A stretch of DNA of 64,000 bases from Halorubrum sp. Hd13. GTDB lineage: Archaea > Halobacteriota > Halobacteria > Halobacteriales > Haloferacaceae. The stretch's first letter is position 1. Each line of letters opens with the position of its first letter. Shown piece by piece: positions 41,684-49,327 of the stretch. The notes under the pieces are model-generated. The model did no database searches. It was not told the DNA's origin and worked only from the letters and a program-made list of their open reading frames with translations. Both the position numbers and the translations under genes were made by a program. The stretch spans positions 1 to 64,000 of the forward strand of contig NZ_NHOY01000071.1 in NCBI RefSeq assembly GCF_002252755.1, read 5' to 3'.

Positions 41684-41874
41684 CGGGGAGCGACCGTGCC
41701 GCGCGTCGCGGCGCTCGCCTCCGAGACACCTCGTTTCCGGTGAAACGCGGCCGTGAGACGCGACGCGACCGCGTCGACGAGGAGACCCGACGCGACCGCG
41801 GCGGCCGCCGCTCGCCGACGAGGCGAGTCGACTGTGGGCACAAGACCCAAGGTCTCACGGGCGAACGCTCCGGT
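41684..41874. other. gap before the membrane protein at 41.9 kb
   Basis: The 191-base stretch holds no supported gene or clear TATA box. It is somewhat Arg-codon rich in all frames, a base-composition effect. Confidence 0.3.
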
Positions 41875-42447
41875 ATGCAACCCTCCAAGGAGCGGGAGGC
41901 GTCCGACGGCGACCCGATGGACGACCTCGACGACCTCCTCGACGACGACCTCGCCGAGGGCGGGGACCCCTCGACGTCGGACGAGGCCGATTCGCGCGCC
42001 GAGAGGAACGAGTCGGCTGGCCGGGCGGCCGAGACCGGCGGCGACGGCGGGCGCGTCGGGACGAGCGGTCGCTGGTTCTCCGCGAAGGCGTTCGCGCTCG
42101 CGCTCGCCGCGGTCGCGATCGGCGTCTTCGTCGGCGGCGCGATCCCCCTCATCGGCGGGACGATCGGTTCGGCCGGGGGCGTGTTCCTCGCCGCGTTCCT
42201 GATCGGGCTGGCGCTCTCCGCCCGGCGGTACGTCGAGACCGGGCTCGCCGGCGCCGCGGCGGGAGCCCTCGTCGCGGTCACGAACGTCCTCGGCGTCGGC
42301 TTCCTCCCGATCGGGTTCGACTACCTCCAGCAGTGGGGGCTTCCCCTGCTCGCGGTCGGCGGCGGGGTCGGGCTCGTCGCGGCCCTGCTCGGCCACTACT
42401 TCGGCCGCGATCTCCGCGCGGGCCTGACCGCGGACGTCGAGGGCTGA
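41875..42447 (+). CDS. membrane protein with acidic N-terminal tail
   Basis: The 190-residue protein has an acidic, disordered cytoplasmic tail (1-70, DDLDDLLDDDLAEGG) and about four spans with Gly-rich helices (GGAIPLIGGTIGSAGG). The Gly patterns resemble DUF456-like proteins, but I am not sure. The frame is open further upstream with Arg-rich sequence, which I reject as coding. Confidence 0.7.
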   Translation: MQPSKEREASDGDPMDDLDDLLDDDLAEGGDPSTSDEADSRAERNESAGRAAETGGDGGRVGTSGRWFSAKAFALALAAVAIGVFVGGAIPLIGGTIGSAGGVFLAAFLIGLALSARRYVETGLAGAAAGALVAVTNVLGVGFLPIGFDYLQQWGLPLLAVGGGVGLVAALLGHYFGRDLRAGLTADVEG

Positions 42448-42451
42448 GCGC

Positions 42452-42466
42452 CCCGAAAAAAAAACC
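42452..42466 (-). terminator. T-tract terminator of the EamA gene
   Basis: Immediately after the minus-strand stop the transcript would read GGTTTTTTTTTCGG. A run of nine T is the usual archaeal termination signal. The A run on plus has no such meaning for the convergent gene. Confidence 0.75.
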
Positions 42467-43423
42467 TTACTTCCGCCCGATCAGCGCGGGCCAGTGATAC
42501 GCGTCGAACCCGACGTACGCCGCGATCTCCCGGCGTTCGAGCGCGAGGAAGCCCGCGAGTATCGCGACGAACCCGACGATCGCTTCCGCCTCGACGAGGG
42601 TGCCGAGCAGGACCCAGCTCCCGGCCGCGGCGACCACGGGCTCGGCGTACCCCACGAGGTGGAGCTGCGCCGGGCCGACCTCGTCGAGCAGCGCGAAGTA
42701 GATCAGGAACGCGAGGACGCCCGACAGCAGCGTGAGGTAGGCCAGCGACCCGATCGCGGTTCGGTTCCACTCGATCGCCGCCGGCGACTCCCCGAGCGCG
42801 GCGGCGCCGACGAAGAGGAGCCCGGCGCCGAGCACCATCGCCCACCCCTGCAGGGCGGCGATCGGGAGGTCCGTCCGGAGCGGTCGGAGCAGGACCGCGC
42901 CCAGCGAGAAGGCGACGGCGCCGGCGAACGCGAGCCCGACGCCGAGGAGGGCCGAGTCACCGACCCCGGCCGCGGTCGGGTCGGCGATCACGACCACGCC
43001 GAGGATACCGAGAGCGAACCCGCCGATCTCGACGGATCCGAGCCGCTCGTTCGGGAGGAGGACCGCGGCGAACACCGCGGTCAACACCGGCGCGAGGCTC
43101 ACGACCACCGCGGCGACCGCCCCGGAGATGTGGAGCTCGCCGACGTACAACAGCCCGTGGTACGCGGCGATAACGAAGGTCGCCGCGACGGCGACGCCGA
43201 GCCACTCGTCGCGTCCGCTGGGCGTCGTCCGTCCGGACATGACCGCGGCGACGCCCAGCACGATCGCTCCGGCGATCGCGTACCTGACGCCGGCGAACAG
43301 CAGCGGCGGGAAATGGTGTAACCCGGCCTCGATCGCGACGAAGGAGGTGCCCCACAGGGTCGCGAGGAGGACGAAGGCGGCGACGACTGATTCCGGAGTA
43401 GAGAGGAGGTTCCGTAGCTTCAT
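42467..43423 (-). CDS. EamA/DMT-family transporter
   Basis: The 318-residue protein has ten predicted spans in two EamA repeats (about 10-140 and 155-295): LWGTSFVAIEAGLHHFPPLL opens the first, typical of RhaT/YdcZ-like exporters. Substrate is unknown, often amino acids or metabolites. It diverges from an Lrp-type regulator, which suggests control by an amino acid. Confidence 0.92.
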   Translation of the reverse strand: MKLRNLLSTPESVVAAFVLLATLWGTSFVAIEAGLHHFPPLLFAGVRYAIAGAIVLGVAAVMSGRTTPSGRDEWLGVAVAATFVIAAYHGLLYVGELHISGAVAAVVVSLAPVLTAVFAAVLLPNERLGSVEIGGFALGILGVVVIADPTAAGVGDSALLGVGLAFAGAVAFSLGAVLLRPLRTDLPIAALQGWAMVLGAGLLFVGAAALGESPAAIEWNRTAIGSLAYLTLLSGVLAFLIYFALLDEVGPAQLHLVGYAEPVVAAAGSWVLLGTLVEAEAIVGFVAILAGFLALERREIAAYVGFDAYHWPALIGRK

Positions 43424-43605
43424 TGAGTGTTAGATCGAAGTTTCTTGAGACAGTTAAACTATTCTCTCACAATCGGCCGAATTCAGAATGAACAATCACG
43501 CATACGAACGAACTGCAATACGCTTCCGAAACGAGGGTCGTTCTTGGATTCGAGTGCAAGTGTGTCGGTCGGAATATACAACAGTCCCTCACTCGAAGGG
43601 GGCGT
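43424..43605. promoter_or_regulatory. AT-rich divergent promoter eamA / lrp
   Basis: The 182-base gap has a much lower GC content than its flanks. TATA on plus is GAATATACAAC (about 43571-43581) before ATG 43606; on minus, AGTTTAACT (about 43453-43461) lies upstream of 43423. CGAACGAAC (near 43506) and GTCGTTCTT (near 43540) form an imperfect inverted pair. Confidence 0.5.
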
Positions 43606-44088
43606 ATGGACGAGCGCGACGTGCGGCTGTTGAAGGCGATATCTGACCTCGGAACCGGGAGCCCCGAGCGGCTCCACGAGGAGACCGGGATTCCGGTGTC
43701 GACGATCCACTACCGGCTGAACAACCTCCGCGAGGACGGCGTGATCGAGAACGATCTGTACGACCTCGACCACGAGGCGCTCGGGCTCGGCGTCACCGTC
43801 ATCGTCGAGGTGCTCGCGGGCTACGAGGGCCCGTACGAGGAGTTCGCCGACGAGCTACTGGCGGTCGAGGGGGTCACGGAGGCGTTCTTCACGATGGGCG
43901 AAACCGACTTCGTCGTCCTCGCGCGGCTCTCGTCGTCCGACACCGTCGAGCGGCTCATCAGCGACTTCGAGGCGATTCCCGAGGTCGAACGCACGAACTC
44001 GACGTTCACGATCGCCACACTCCGCGACGAGCCGCGAGCGCCGGCGACGTACGACCTCGACACGCTGCTCGCGGAGCTGACCGAGTAG
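43606..44088 (+). CDS. Lrp/AsnC-family regulator
   Basis: The 160-residue protein has an N-terminal winged HTH (about 1-55, ETGIPVSTIHYRLNNLREDGVI) and a C-terminal RAM ligand domain (about 65-145). Such proteins form octamers and respond to amino acids. The divergent EamA transporter is the likely target, inferred from position. Confidence 0.92.
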   Translation: MDERDVRLLKAISDLGTGSPERLHEETGIPVSTIHYRLNNLREDGVIENDLYDLDHEALGLGVTVIVEVLAGYEGPYEEFADELLAVEGVTEAFFTMGETDFVVLARLSSSDTVERLISDFEAIPEVERTNSTFTIATLRDEPRAPATYDLDTLLAELTE

Positions 44089-44096
44089 CGCCGACC

Positions 44097-44618
44097 TCAC
44101 TCCGGCGACAGGGAGGACCCGACCGACCGCTCGACGAACAGTAGCGCTACCAGTCCGAGTATCACCAGCGTGTACGCGAACGCGGCGAAGAGCGCGTCCT
44201 GCGTCGATGGGTACTCGGTGGTCCGGAAGATGATCACTTTCCGGACCATCGCGATGACGCCAGTGTAGATCACCAGCCTGACGATCCGACGGGTGTCGCT
44301 CTGTTCGATGTAGGCGACGACCGTCTCGTACACCTCGACGATGATGAGCAGCAGCAGTCCGGTCTCGATGAATCCGATGACCGTGTTCGGGTCGGTGATC
44401 TCGCCGGTGGGAACTGACTCGGCGATCTGTATCGCGAGGTCGACCACGCCGATCCCGAACAGGAGGGCGAACAGCGCCGCCGCGGCGAGTTCGACGCCGT
44501 GGATGAACCGGTTCGTCGCGTCGGAGACCCGGTCGCCGCGCGTCTTCGCGACGGCCGGCTCGGGCGTGCGGTCTGTCGCTGGCGGGTCGTCCGAGGGACC
44601 CGGTGGCGGATCGTCCAT
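44097..44618 (-). CDS. PsiE-family membrane protein
   Basis: The 173-residue protein has a proline-rich polar start (1-35) and four spans. FIETGLLLLIIVEVYETVVAYIEQ and VIAMVRKVIIF are typical of the phosphate-starvation-inducible PsiE family. Its job is unknown. It ends nine bases after the Lrp stop in convergent order. Confidence 0.9.
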   Translation of the reverse strand: MDDPPPGPSDDPPATDRTPEPAVAKTRGDRVSDATNRFIHGVELAAAALFALLFGIGVVDLAIQIAESVPTGEITDPNTVIGFIETGLLLLIIVEVYETVVAYIEQSDTRRIVRLVIYTGVIAMVRKVIIFRTTEYPSTQDALFAAFAYTLVILGLVALLFVERSVGSSLSPE

Positions 44619-44719
44619 CTGGTGTTCCCTCTAGGTACGAATCAAGGCCCCGCGACACGTAAAGAACAGGGGCGACAACGTGTGAATCGGGGGCGGAACG
44701 GGAGGGATTCCGAGGACCG

Positions 44720-46603
44720 TTACGACCGCTTGCCGATCTCCTCGCGGAGCACGTCGGAGACGACCTCCCCGTCGGCCTTGCCGCGGAGCGCGCCCATGGC
44801 CTCGCCCATCAGCCCCGAGAACGCCCCCATCCCCTCCGCCTCGATCTGATCGGCGTTGCGCTCGACGACGTCGACGACCGCCTCGCGGACCGCATCCTCG
44901 CTCACCCCAGAGAGTCCGGCCTCCTCGACCGCCTCCGCGGCCGTGAGGTCCGGGTTCTCGGCGAGCGTCGTCAGCACCTCCGGCACGCCCTCTTTCGCGA
45001 GGTCGCCGCCCTCGACGAGGGCGAATAAGTCGAGGAAGTGGTCGTCGGTCAGGTTCTCGACCGGGGCCCCCTCGCGGCGGATCTCCGTCGTCGTCGACTC
45101 CAGCGTCGACGCCGCGAAGGTGGGGTCGACGCCGCGCTCGACCGCGGTCTCGAACAGCGGGAAGCGCCGCCCGAAGGCGACCTGCTCGGCGAGCCCGCGA
45201 TCGAGTCCGAACTCCTCGGCGTAGCGGTCGGTCTTCTCGTCGAGGAGCTCGGGTCGGTCGACGTCGGACGGGTCCGGCTCGACCGGCGGCACGTCCGTCT
45301 CGGGGTACATCCGAGCCGCGCCGGGAAGCGGACGGAGGTAGCGGGTCGTCCCGTCCTCGTTGGCGCCGCGGGTCTCCTCGGGGACGCCCTCGATCGCCAC
45401 GGCGGCCCGGTCGGCGGCGGCCTCGATCGCGAGGTCGGCGGTCTCCGGGTCGGCGGCGACGATGGCGACCGCGTCCTCCGGCCCGGCGCCGACCGCCTCG
45501 CGGAGGGACTCGACCTCGGCCTCGGTCACGCCGTACGCCGGCAGCTCGTCGGTGTGGAAGATCCCGCCCGCCCCGTGTCGCTTCGCGTGGTCGGAGAGCT
45601 CGGTCCCGAGCCGGCGGTCCGGCTGGATTTCCCACCCTACGAGCCCGTCGAAGCCGAACAGCGGAACCGCGGTCACCTTCCCGCCCGAGTCGAGCGCGCC
45701 CCGGATGACCCCGGAGTCGGTCTCGGCGAAGACGTCGGTCGCGTCCGAGACGTCGCCGACGCTCGCGTCGCGGTCGCGGAGCTCGTCGCGGATCGCGAGC
45801 AGCTCCGCCTGCCGGCCGACCTCGCCGCGGACGATGTCCTCGATCCCCTGGAGGTCCTGGACGCCTTTCACCTCGACGCGGGCGCCCTCGGCGATGGAGA
45901 CGTTGACGTCCTGCCGAATCGTGCCGAGCCCGCGCTTGACCGCGCCGGTCGACCGGAGCAGCATGCCGATGCGCTCGGCGGCCTCGCGGGCGCCCTCGGG
46001 GCTCCGGATGTCCGGACCGGTACCGATCTCGACGAGCGGGACGCCGAGGCGGTCCAGCGAGTAGACGACGCCGTCGTCAGTCTCCTCGACGCGCTTTGCC
46101 GACTCCTCCTCCAGCATGAGGTCGACGATCGACACCGCCCCCTCGCTCGTCTCGATCTCCCCGCTCTGGCCGAGCAGGATCGAGCGCTGGAAGCCCGAGG
46201 TGTTCGACCCGTCGATGACGAGCTTCCGCATCACGTGCGCTTGGTCGACGACCGAGACGTCGAGCAGGTCGGCGATCTGGAGCGCGACCGAGAGCGCCTC
46301 GCCGTCGACGCGCCGGGGCGGCTCGTCGTCCTCCTCGACGAGGCAGGTGGTGTCGTACGCGAGGTAGGTGAACTCGCGGTCGACGCGGCTCTCCTCCATC
46401 GCGGCGTCGTCGAGCTCGCCGAGCTCGCTCTTCGTCGGGTGGAGCCGGCGGGCGATCTCGCGGTCGGCCTCGTCGGGGTCGCGCTCGACGGTCGGGGAGT
46501 CGCAGAACAGCTTCGTCTCCGTGTCGAGCTGCTGGTGGATCTCCAGCCCGGCGACGAGCCCCAGCTCCTCGTGGTCGTACTCGGGGGTCGCGTCCTCGCT
46601 CAT
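44720..46603 (-). CDS. gatE: Glu-tRNA(Gln) amidotransferase subunit E
   Basis: The 627-residue protein is the archaeal GatB-like subunit that activates Glu on tRNA-Gln before amidation with GatD. The catalytic N-terminal domain shows GLEIHQQLDTETKLFCDSP and HVMRKLVIDGSNTSGFQRS; an AspRS-like insert (about 290-410) follows; the C-terminal part is YqeY-like (about 500-627, LMGEAMGALRGKADG). Start ATG 46603 is chosen over one 23 codons earlier. gatD is not in the window. Confidence 0.97.
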   Translation of the reverse strand: MSEDATPEYDHEELGLVAGLEIHQQLDTETKLFCDSPTVERDPDEADREIARRLHPTKSELGELDDAAMEESRVDREFTYLAYDTTCLVEEDDEPPRRVDGEALSVALQIADLLDVSVVDQAHVMRKLVIDGSNTSGFQRSILLGQSGEIETSEGAVSIVDLMLEEESAKRVEETDDGVVYSLDRLGVPLVEIGTGPDIRSPEGAREAAERIGMLLRSTGAVKRGLGTIRQDVNVSIAEGARVEVKGVQDLQGIEDIVRGEVGRQAELLAIRDELRDRDASVGDVSDATDVFAETDSGVIRGALDSGGKVTAVPLFGFDGLVGWEIQPDRRLGTELSDHAKRHGAGGIFHTDELPAYGVTEAEVESLREAVGAGPEDAVAIVAADPETADLAIEAAADRAAVAIEGVPEETRGANEDGTTRYLRPLPGAARMYPETDVPPVEPDPSDVDRPELLDEKTDRYAEEFGLDRGLAEQVAFGRRFPLFETAVERGVDPTFAASTLESTTTEIRREGAPVENLTDDHFLDLFALVEGGDLAKEGVPEVLTTLAENPDLTAAEAVEEAGLSGVSEDAVREAVVDVVERNADQIEAEGMGAFSGLMGEAMGALRGKADGEVVSDVLREEIGKRS

Positions 46604-46681
46604 TACGCCGTACTCCGGCAGGCCGGAACAAAAAGGGTGGCAGTTCGCGCGGGCGATGCGGATCGAGGCCACCGAGGTTCC
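46604..46681 (-). promoter_or_regulatory. gatE promoter region
   Basis: A T-rich CCTTTTTGTTCC on minus (about 46625-46636) lies about 27 bases before ATG 46603 and is the likely TATA box. The region abuts repeat copy B, which is read the other way. Confidence 0.5.
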
Positions 46682-46881
46682 TTATAAATGACTGGGCGGT
46701 GGCGCGTGCCTGTGAGCGGCCGCCCTCGGCGGCCGCGAGTCAGCACGCGCGAGGGAGCCCGCGGCCGCCGGCGGCGGCCGCGGCGAGGCTGGGGAGGCGC
46801 GAGGGGCTGTGCGGCTGCGGTCGGGTGGGACTCAAAGGGGCAGTCGCGAGTCCTCGCGGCTGGGGCTTCGGCGGTGTTCAC
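46682..46881 (+). repeat. structured repeat element (putative ncRNA family), copy B
   Basis: Read on plus: TATA TTATAAAT (46682-46689); stem P1 GCGCGTGC (46702-46709) with GCACGCGC (46743-46750) around a nine-pair hairpin (46716-46724 with 46728-46736); P2 nine-pair hairpin (46761-46769 with 46773-46781, GCGGCCGCC arm); linker GAGGCTGGGGAGGCG (46785-46799); CAAAGGGGCAG (46833-46843); P3 CGCGA/TCGCG (46845-46849, 46854-46858); tail GGCTGGGGCTT...GTTCAC (46858-46881). Linkers match copy A exactly or nearly so, while stems differ with pairing kept. No protein is supported. Confidence 0.7.
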
Positions 46882-46999
46882 GATCACAGCGTTCCGATCA
46901 CAGCTGTCGCTCGTCGCGTAACGTTCGAAAGGAATTGTGCGTGGATGCTGTCGTAGAGACAACACCGTGCATCGGTGCGGCGGGTGTGCCGCCGAGCGA
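46882..46999. other. gap between repeat copy B and tRNA-Leu
   Basis: No gene is seen. Short similar strings (GATCACAGC near 46882 and GATCACAGC near 46896) form a direct repeat of about 14 bases period just past the end of copy B. Confidence 0.4.
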
Positions 47000-47084
47000 T
47001 GCGTGGGACCGGATTTGAACCGGCGGACCTCTACAGGACAGCGCCCTCAACGCTGCGCCGTTGGCCTGGCTTGGCTACCCACGC
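47000..47084 (-). tRNA. tRNA-Leu (GAG)
   Basis: An 85-base class II tRNA. Acceptor GCGTGGG/CCCACGC, anticodon stem CAGCG/CGCTG with loop TTGAGGG (anticodon GAG), a long variable arm, and T-arm with GGTTCAAATCC. Discriminator A, no encoded CCA, no intron. A minus TATA (CTTTTAATTGG, 47124-47134) lies upstream. Confidence 0.97.
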
Positions 47085-47265
47085 TCGCGGTGTTCAATCG
47101 CGTCCTCACGTACCCTTCCCCCAATTAAAAGCCCTTCCATTCGGCAGTGCCGTGTCGAAGAGTGACACCGGGCGGCGGGGCCGAGCGTATTCCGGGTCGG
47201 ACACGCCCCCGGTCGGACGCGCCGGAACCGGCACGGGTTTGAGAGTGGCGGCCCTCGGATCCGAC

Positions 47266-47826
47266 ATGTCCGAGTGGGCCCGCGAGAACGTCCCGCTTTT
47301 GACCGCACTCAGCTCCGTCGCGGCGCTGGCCGTGGTGTTCGGCGCCGTCGGCGGCGCGATACCGAGCGTCCTCCTGCCCCGCGCGAGCGACGCCGTCCTC
47401 GCCGCGATCCCGCACTTCAACGCCGCCGTCTCGGCGACGGCCATCGGCACCATCGTCCTCGGCTGGCGCGCCATCTCCCGCGGCGAGGTGCGCCGACACC
47501 GCGCGTTCATGCTGACGTCGTTCGGCCTCTTCACCGCCTTCCTCGGCGCGTACCTCTACCGGCTGATCCACGTCGGCACGACCGAGTTCCCCGGCCCCGA
47601 CGTCGTCTACACCTACCTCTACCTCCCGTTCCTCGGGATACACATTCTGCTCGCGATCGCCTGTATCCCGTTCGTCTTCTACGCGCTCCTGCTCGCCGCG
47701 ACCCGCCCGTACGAGGAACTGTACCACACGCGTCACGCGCAGGTCGGCTTCGTCGCCGCCGTCCTCTGGCTGATCTCCTTCGCGATGGGGATCGGCGTGT
47801 ACGTCATGCTGTACCACGCGTTCTGA
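47266..47826 (+). CDS. DUF420 membrane protein
   Basis: The 186-residue protein starts MSEWARENVPLLTALSS and has five spans. FNAAVSATAIGTIVLGW, RRHRAFMLTSFGLF and a late HILLAIACIP are DUF420 motifs (CtaM-like, linked to cytochrome oxidase assembly in bacteria). Conserved His residues in the spans could bind heme or copper, which is inference. The in-frame region before 47266 crosses the tRNA and is rejected. Confidence 0.92.
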   Translation: MSEWARENVPLLTALSSVAALAVVFGAVGGAIPSVLLPRASDAVLAAIPHFNAAVSATAIGTIVLGWRAISRGEVRRHRAFMLTSFGLFTAFLGAYLYRLIHVGTTEFPGPDVVYTYLYLPFLGIHILLAIACIPFVFYALLLAATRPYEELYHTRHAQVGFVAAVLWLISFAMGIGVYVMLYHAF

Positions 47827-47937
47827 GGCGGGCGCGGGGCCGACCGGCGAAGCCGGGCGCTCCGACCGTACCGGCCGCACCGATCGCCCCGACCGCTCCG
47901 ACGAAGCTTGATATCGCCGTCAACCGTACGAACCGTC

Positions 47938-48453
47938 GTGCTGTTCGCGACTCACCTCCTCGTCGCCGCCGGCCTCGGGTGGCTGTCGGGACACCCGCGC
48001 CTCCGGCGGTACCTCGGCGGTTCGCCGCCGCTCTCCGTGTGGTGGCTCGTCGCCGGCGCCGCGCTCCCGGACGTCGTCGACAAGCCGCTCGGCGCGCTCG
48101 GCGTCTTCGACGTCTACCAGTCGGTCGGCCACTCCGCGCTGCTCGTGCCGCTCGCCGCGCTCGTCGCCGTCGCCGCGAGGCGCCGCGGCCTCGCGGTCGC
48201 GGTCGGCTGGGGCTCTCACCTCGCGCTCGACGCGCTCCACATGGTCGTGAACGGGCGGCCGGGCGACGCGGCGTTCCTCGGGTGGCCGCTCCTCACGCGG
48301 TCCGACCCGCTCGCGATCCCGCCGGGCGAGTTCGCGCTGTTCTACGTCGGAACCCCCTCCTTCTTCCTCGAAGCGGCGCTGTGGCTGGCGGCCGTCTCAC
48401 TGGTGTTGCGGTCGCGGGTCGCCGTCGGCACCGACCGGGAAAGCGGTCGGTGA
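47938..48453 (+). CDS. membrane-bound metal-dependent hydrolase-like protein
   Basis: The 171-residue protein has about four spans with ALPDVVDKPLG near residue 40, SVGHSALL near 60 and HLALDALHMVVNG near 100, the His/Asp pattern of the YdjM/DUF457 membrane hydrolase family. GTG 47938 follows a TATA-like GCTTGATATC (about 47906-47915) and is preferred to an in-frame TTG at 47908. Confidence 0.8.
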   Translation: MLFATHLLVAAGLGWLSGHPRLRRYLGGSPPLSVWWLVAGAALPDVVDKPLGALGVFDVYQSVGHSALLVPLAALVAVAARRRGLAVAVGWGSHLALDALHMVVNGRPGDAAFLGWPLLTRSDPLAIPPGEFALFYVGTPSFFLEAALWLAAVSLVLRSRVAVGTDRESGR

Positions 48454-48468
48454 GACCGGTCCGGCCGC

Positions 48469-49218
48469 CTACCCGTCGTCGTTCGCCATCCGGTGGGCCG
48501 CGTAGAAGAGCGGGACGAGCAGCGCACCGGCGAACCCGAAGCCGAGCGCGAGCGCGCCGATGTCGCCCGCGCTGAGGACGCGGCCGGCGCTCCCGCCGTC
48601 GTCGCCGTCGCCTCCGTCGCCACCGCCTCCGCCGTCGCCTCCGTCGCCACCGCTTCCGCCGTCGCCTCCGTCGCCTCCGTCGCCACCGCTTCCCCCGCCT
48701 CCGCCGTCACCGCTCCCACCGTCGCCGCCGGCGTCGGGCTGGACGAGGTCGTCGTCGACGGAGCCGACCGCGACGGAGCCCTTCATGCCGACCGCCTCGT
48801 GCGGTACGCAGAGGTAGTTGAACGTGTCGCCGTCGGACGCGTCGTCGAACGTGTACTCGAAGGTGGTCCCCGCCTCGCTGACGGTCTCGCCGCTGTCGAA
48901 CGTCCCGTCCTCGGCGACGACGTTGTGCGCGCCGCCCTCGCCGGTCCACTCCCAGACGACGGTCGTTCCGGGGTCGATCAGGATCGCGGCCGGACCGAAC
49001 CTGAGCCCGTTGACCGCGCCGACGTCGACGGTGACCTCGTCCTGTCCGGTGTAGTCGTGCGTCCCGTCGTAGTTGTCCACGTCGTCGAGCCAGCCGCCGT
49101 ACTGGGCGGCGGCGGTCCCGGAACCGGCGGCGAGGCCGGTCGCGGCGGCGGCGCCTGCGGCGCCGACCCTGAACAGCCCGCGGCGGCTCATCGTCGCGTC
49201 GTCGGCGTCGGATGTCAT
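48469..49218 (-). CDS. halocyanin (blue copper protein), Tat-exported, C-terminal anchor
   Basis: The 249-residue protein has a twin-arginine signal (SRRGLFRVGAAGAAAATG, about 11-35), a plastocyanin-like domain (about 45-155) with copper ligands in GGAHNVV and CVPHEAVGM, a 60-residue Gly/Asp linker, and a C-terminal span (about 222-243). It carries electrons outside the membrane. TATA TTTAAATAC on minus (49241-49249) places the start at 49218. Confidence 0.93.
   Translation of the reverse strand: MTSDADDATMSRRGLFRVGAAGAAAATGLAAGSGTAAAQYGGWLDDVDNYDGTHDYTGQDEVTVDVGAVNGLRFGPAAILIDPGTTVVWEWTGEGGAHNVVAEDGTFDSGETVSEAGTTFEYTFDDASDGDTFNYLCVPHEAVGMKGSVAVGSVDDDLVQPDAGGDGGSGDGGGGGSGGDGGDGGDGGSGGDGGDGGGGGDGGDGDDGGSAGRVLSAGDIGALALGFGFAGALLVPLFYAAHRMANDDG
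48585..48722 (-). repeat. low-complexity Gly/Asp-coding repeats in halocyanin
   Basis: Units such as CCTCCGTCGCCACCG repeat with small changes over about 135 bases and encode a GGDGG-type linker between the copper domain and the membrane anchor. Confidence 0.85.
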
Positions 49219-49327
49219 ACCTGTACCTCCCAGCGTGGGCGTATTTAAATTCCCGATTCCCGACTCGCGACGTGAGAACGGGAGGCGGCGACGGGGCGAG
49301 TCGTCGGGAACCGAGGTCGGAGCCCGA

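Noticed and set aside
46937-47265. Plus-strand frames running through tRNA-Leu into the DUF420 gene
   Set aside because: They read the tRNA antisense. DUF420 homologues begin at MSEWARENV, and a promoter-sized gap separates the two.
48585-48722. Repetitive GCC-rich sequence considered as a non-coding repeat
   Set aside because: It lies in frame inside halocyanin and codes a Gly/Asp linker.
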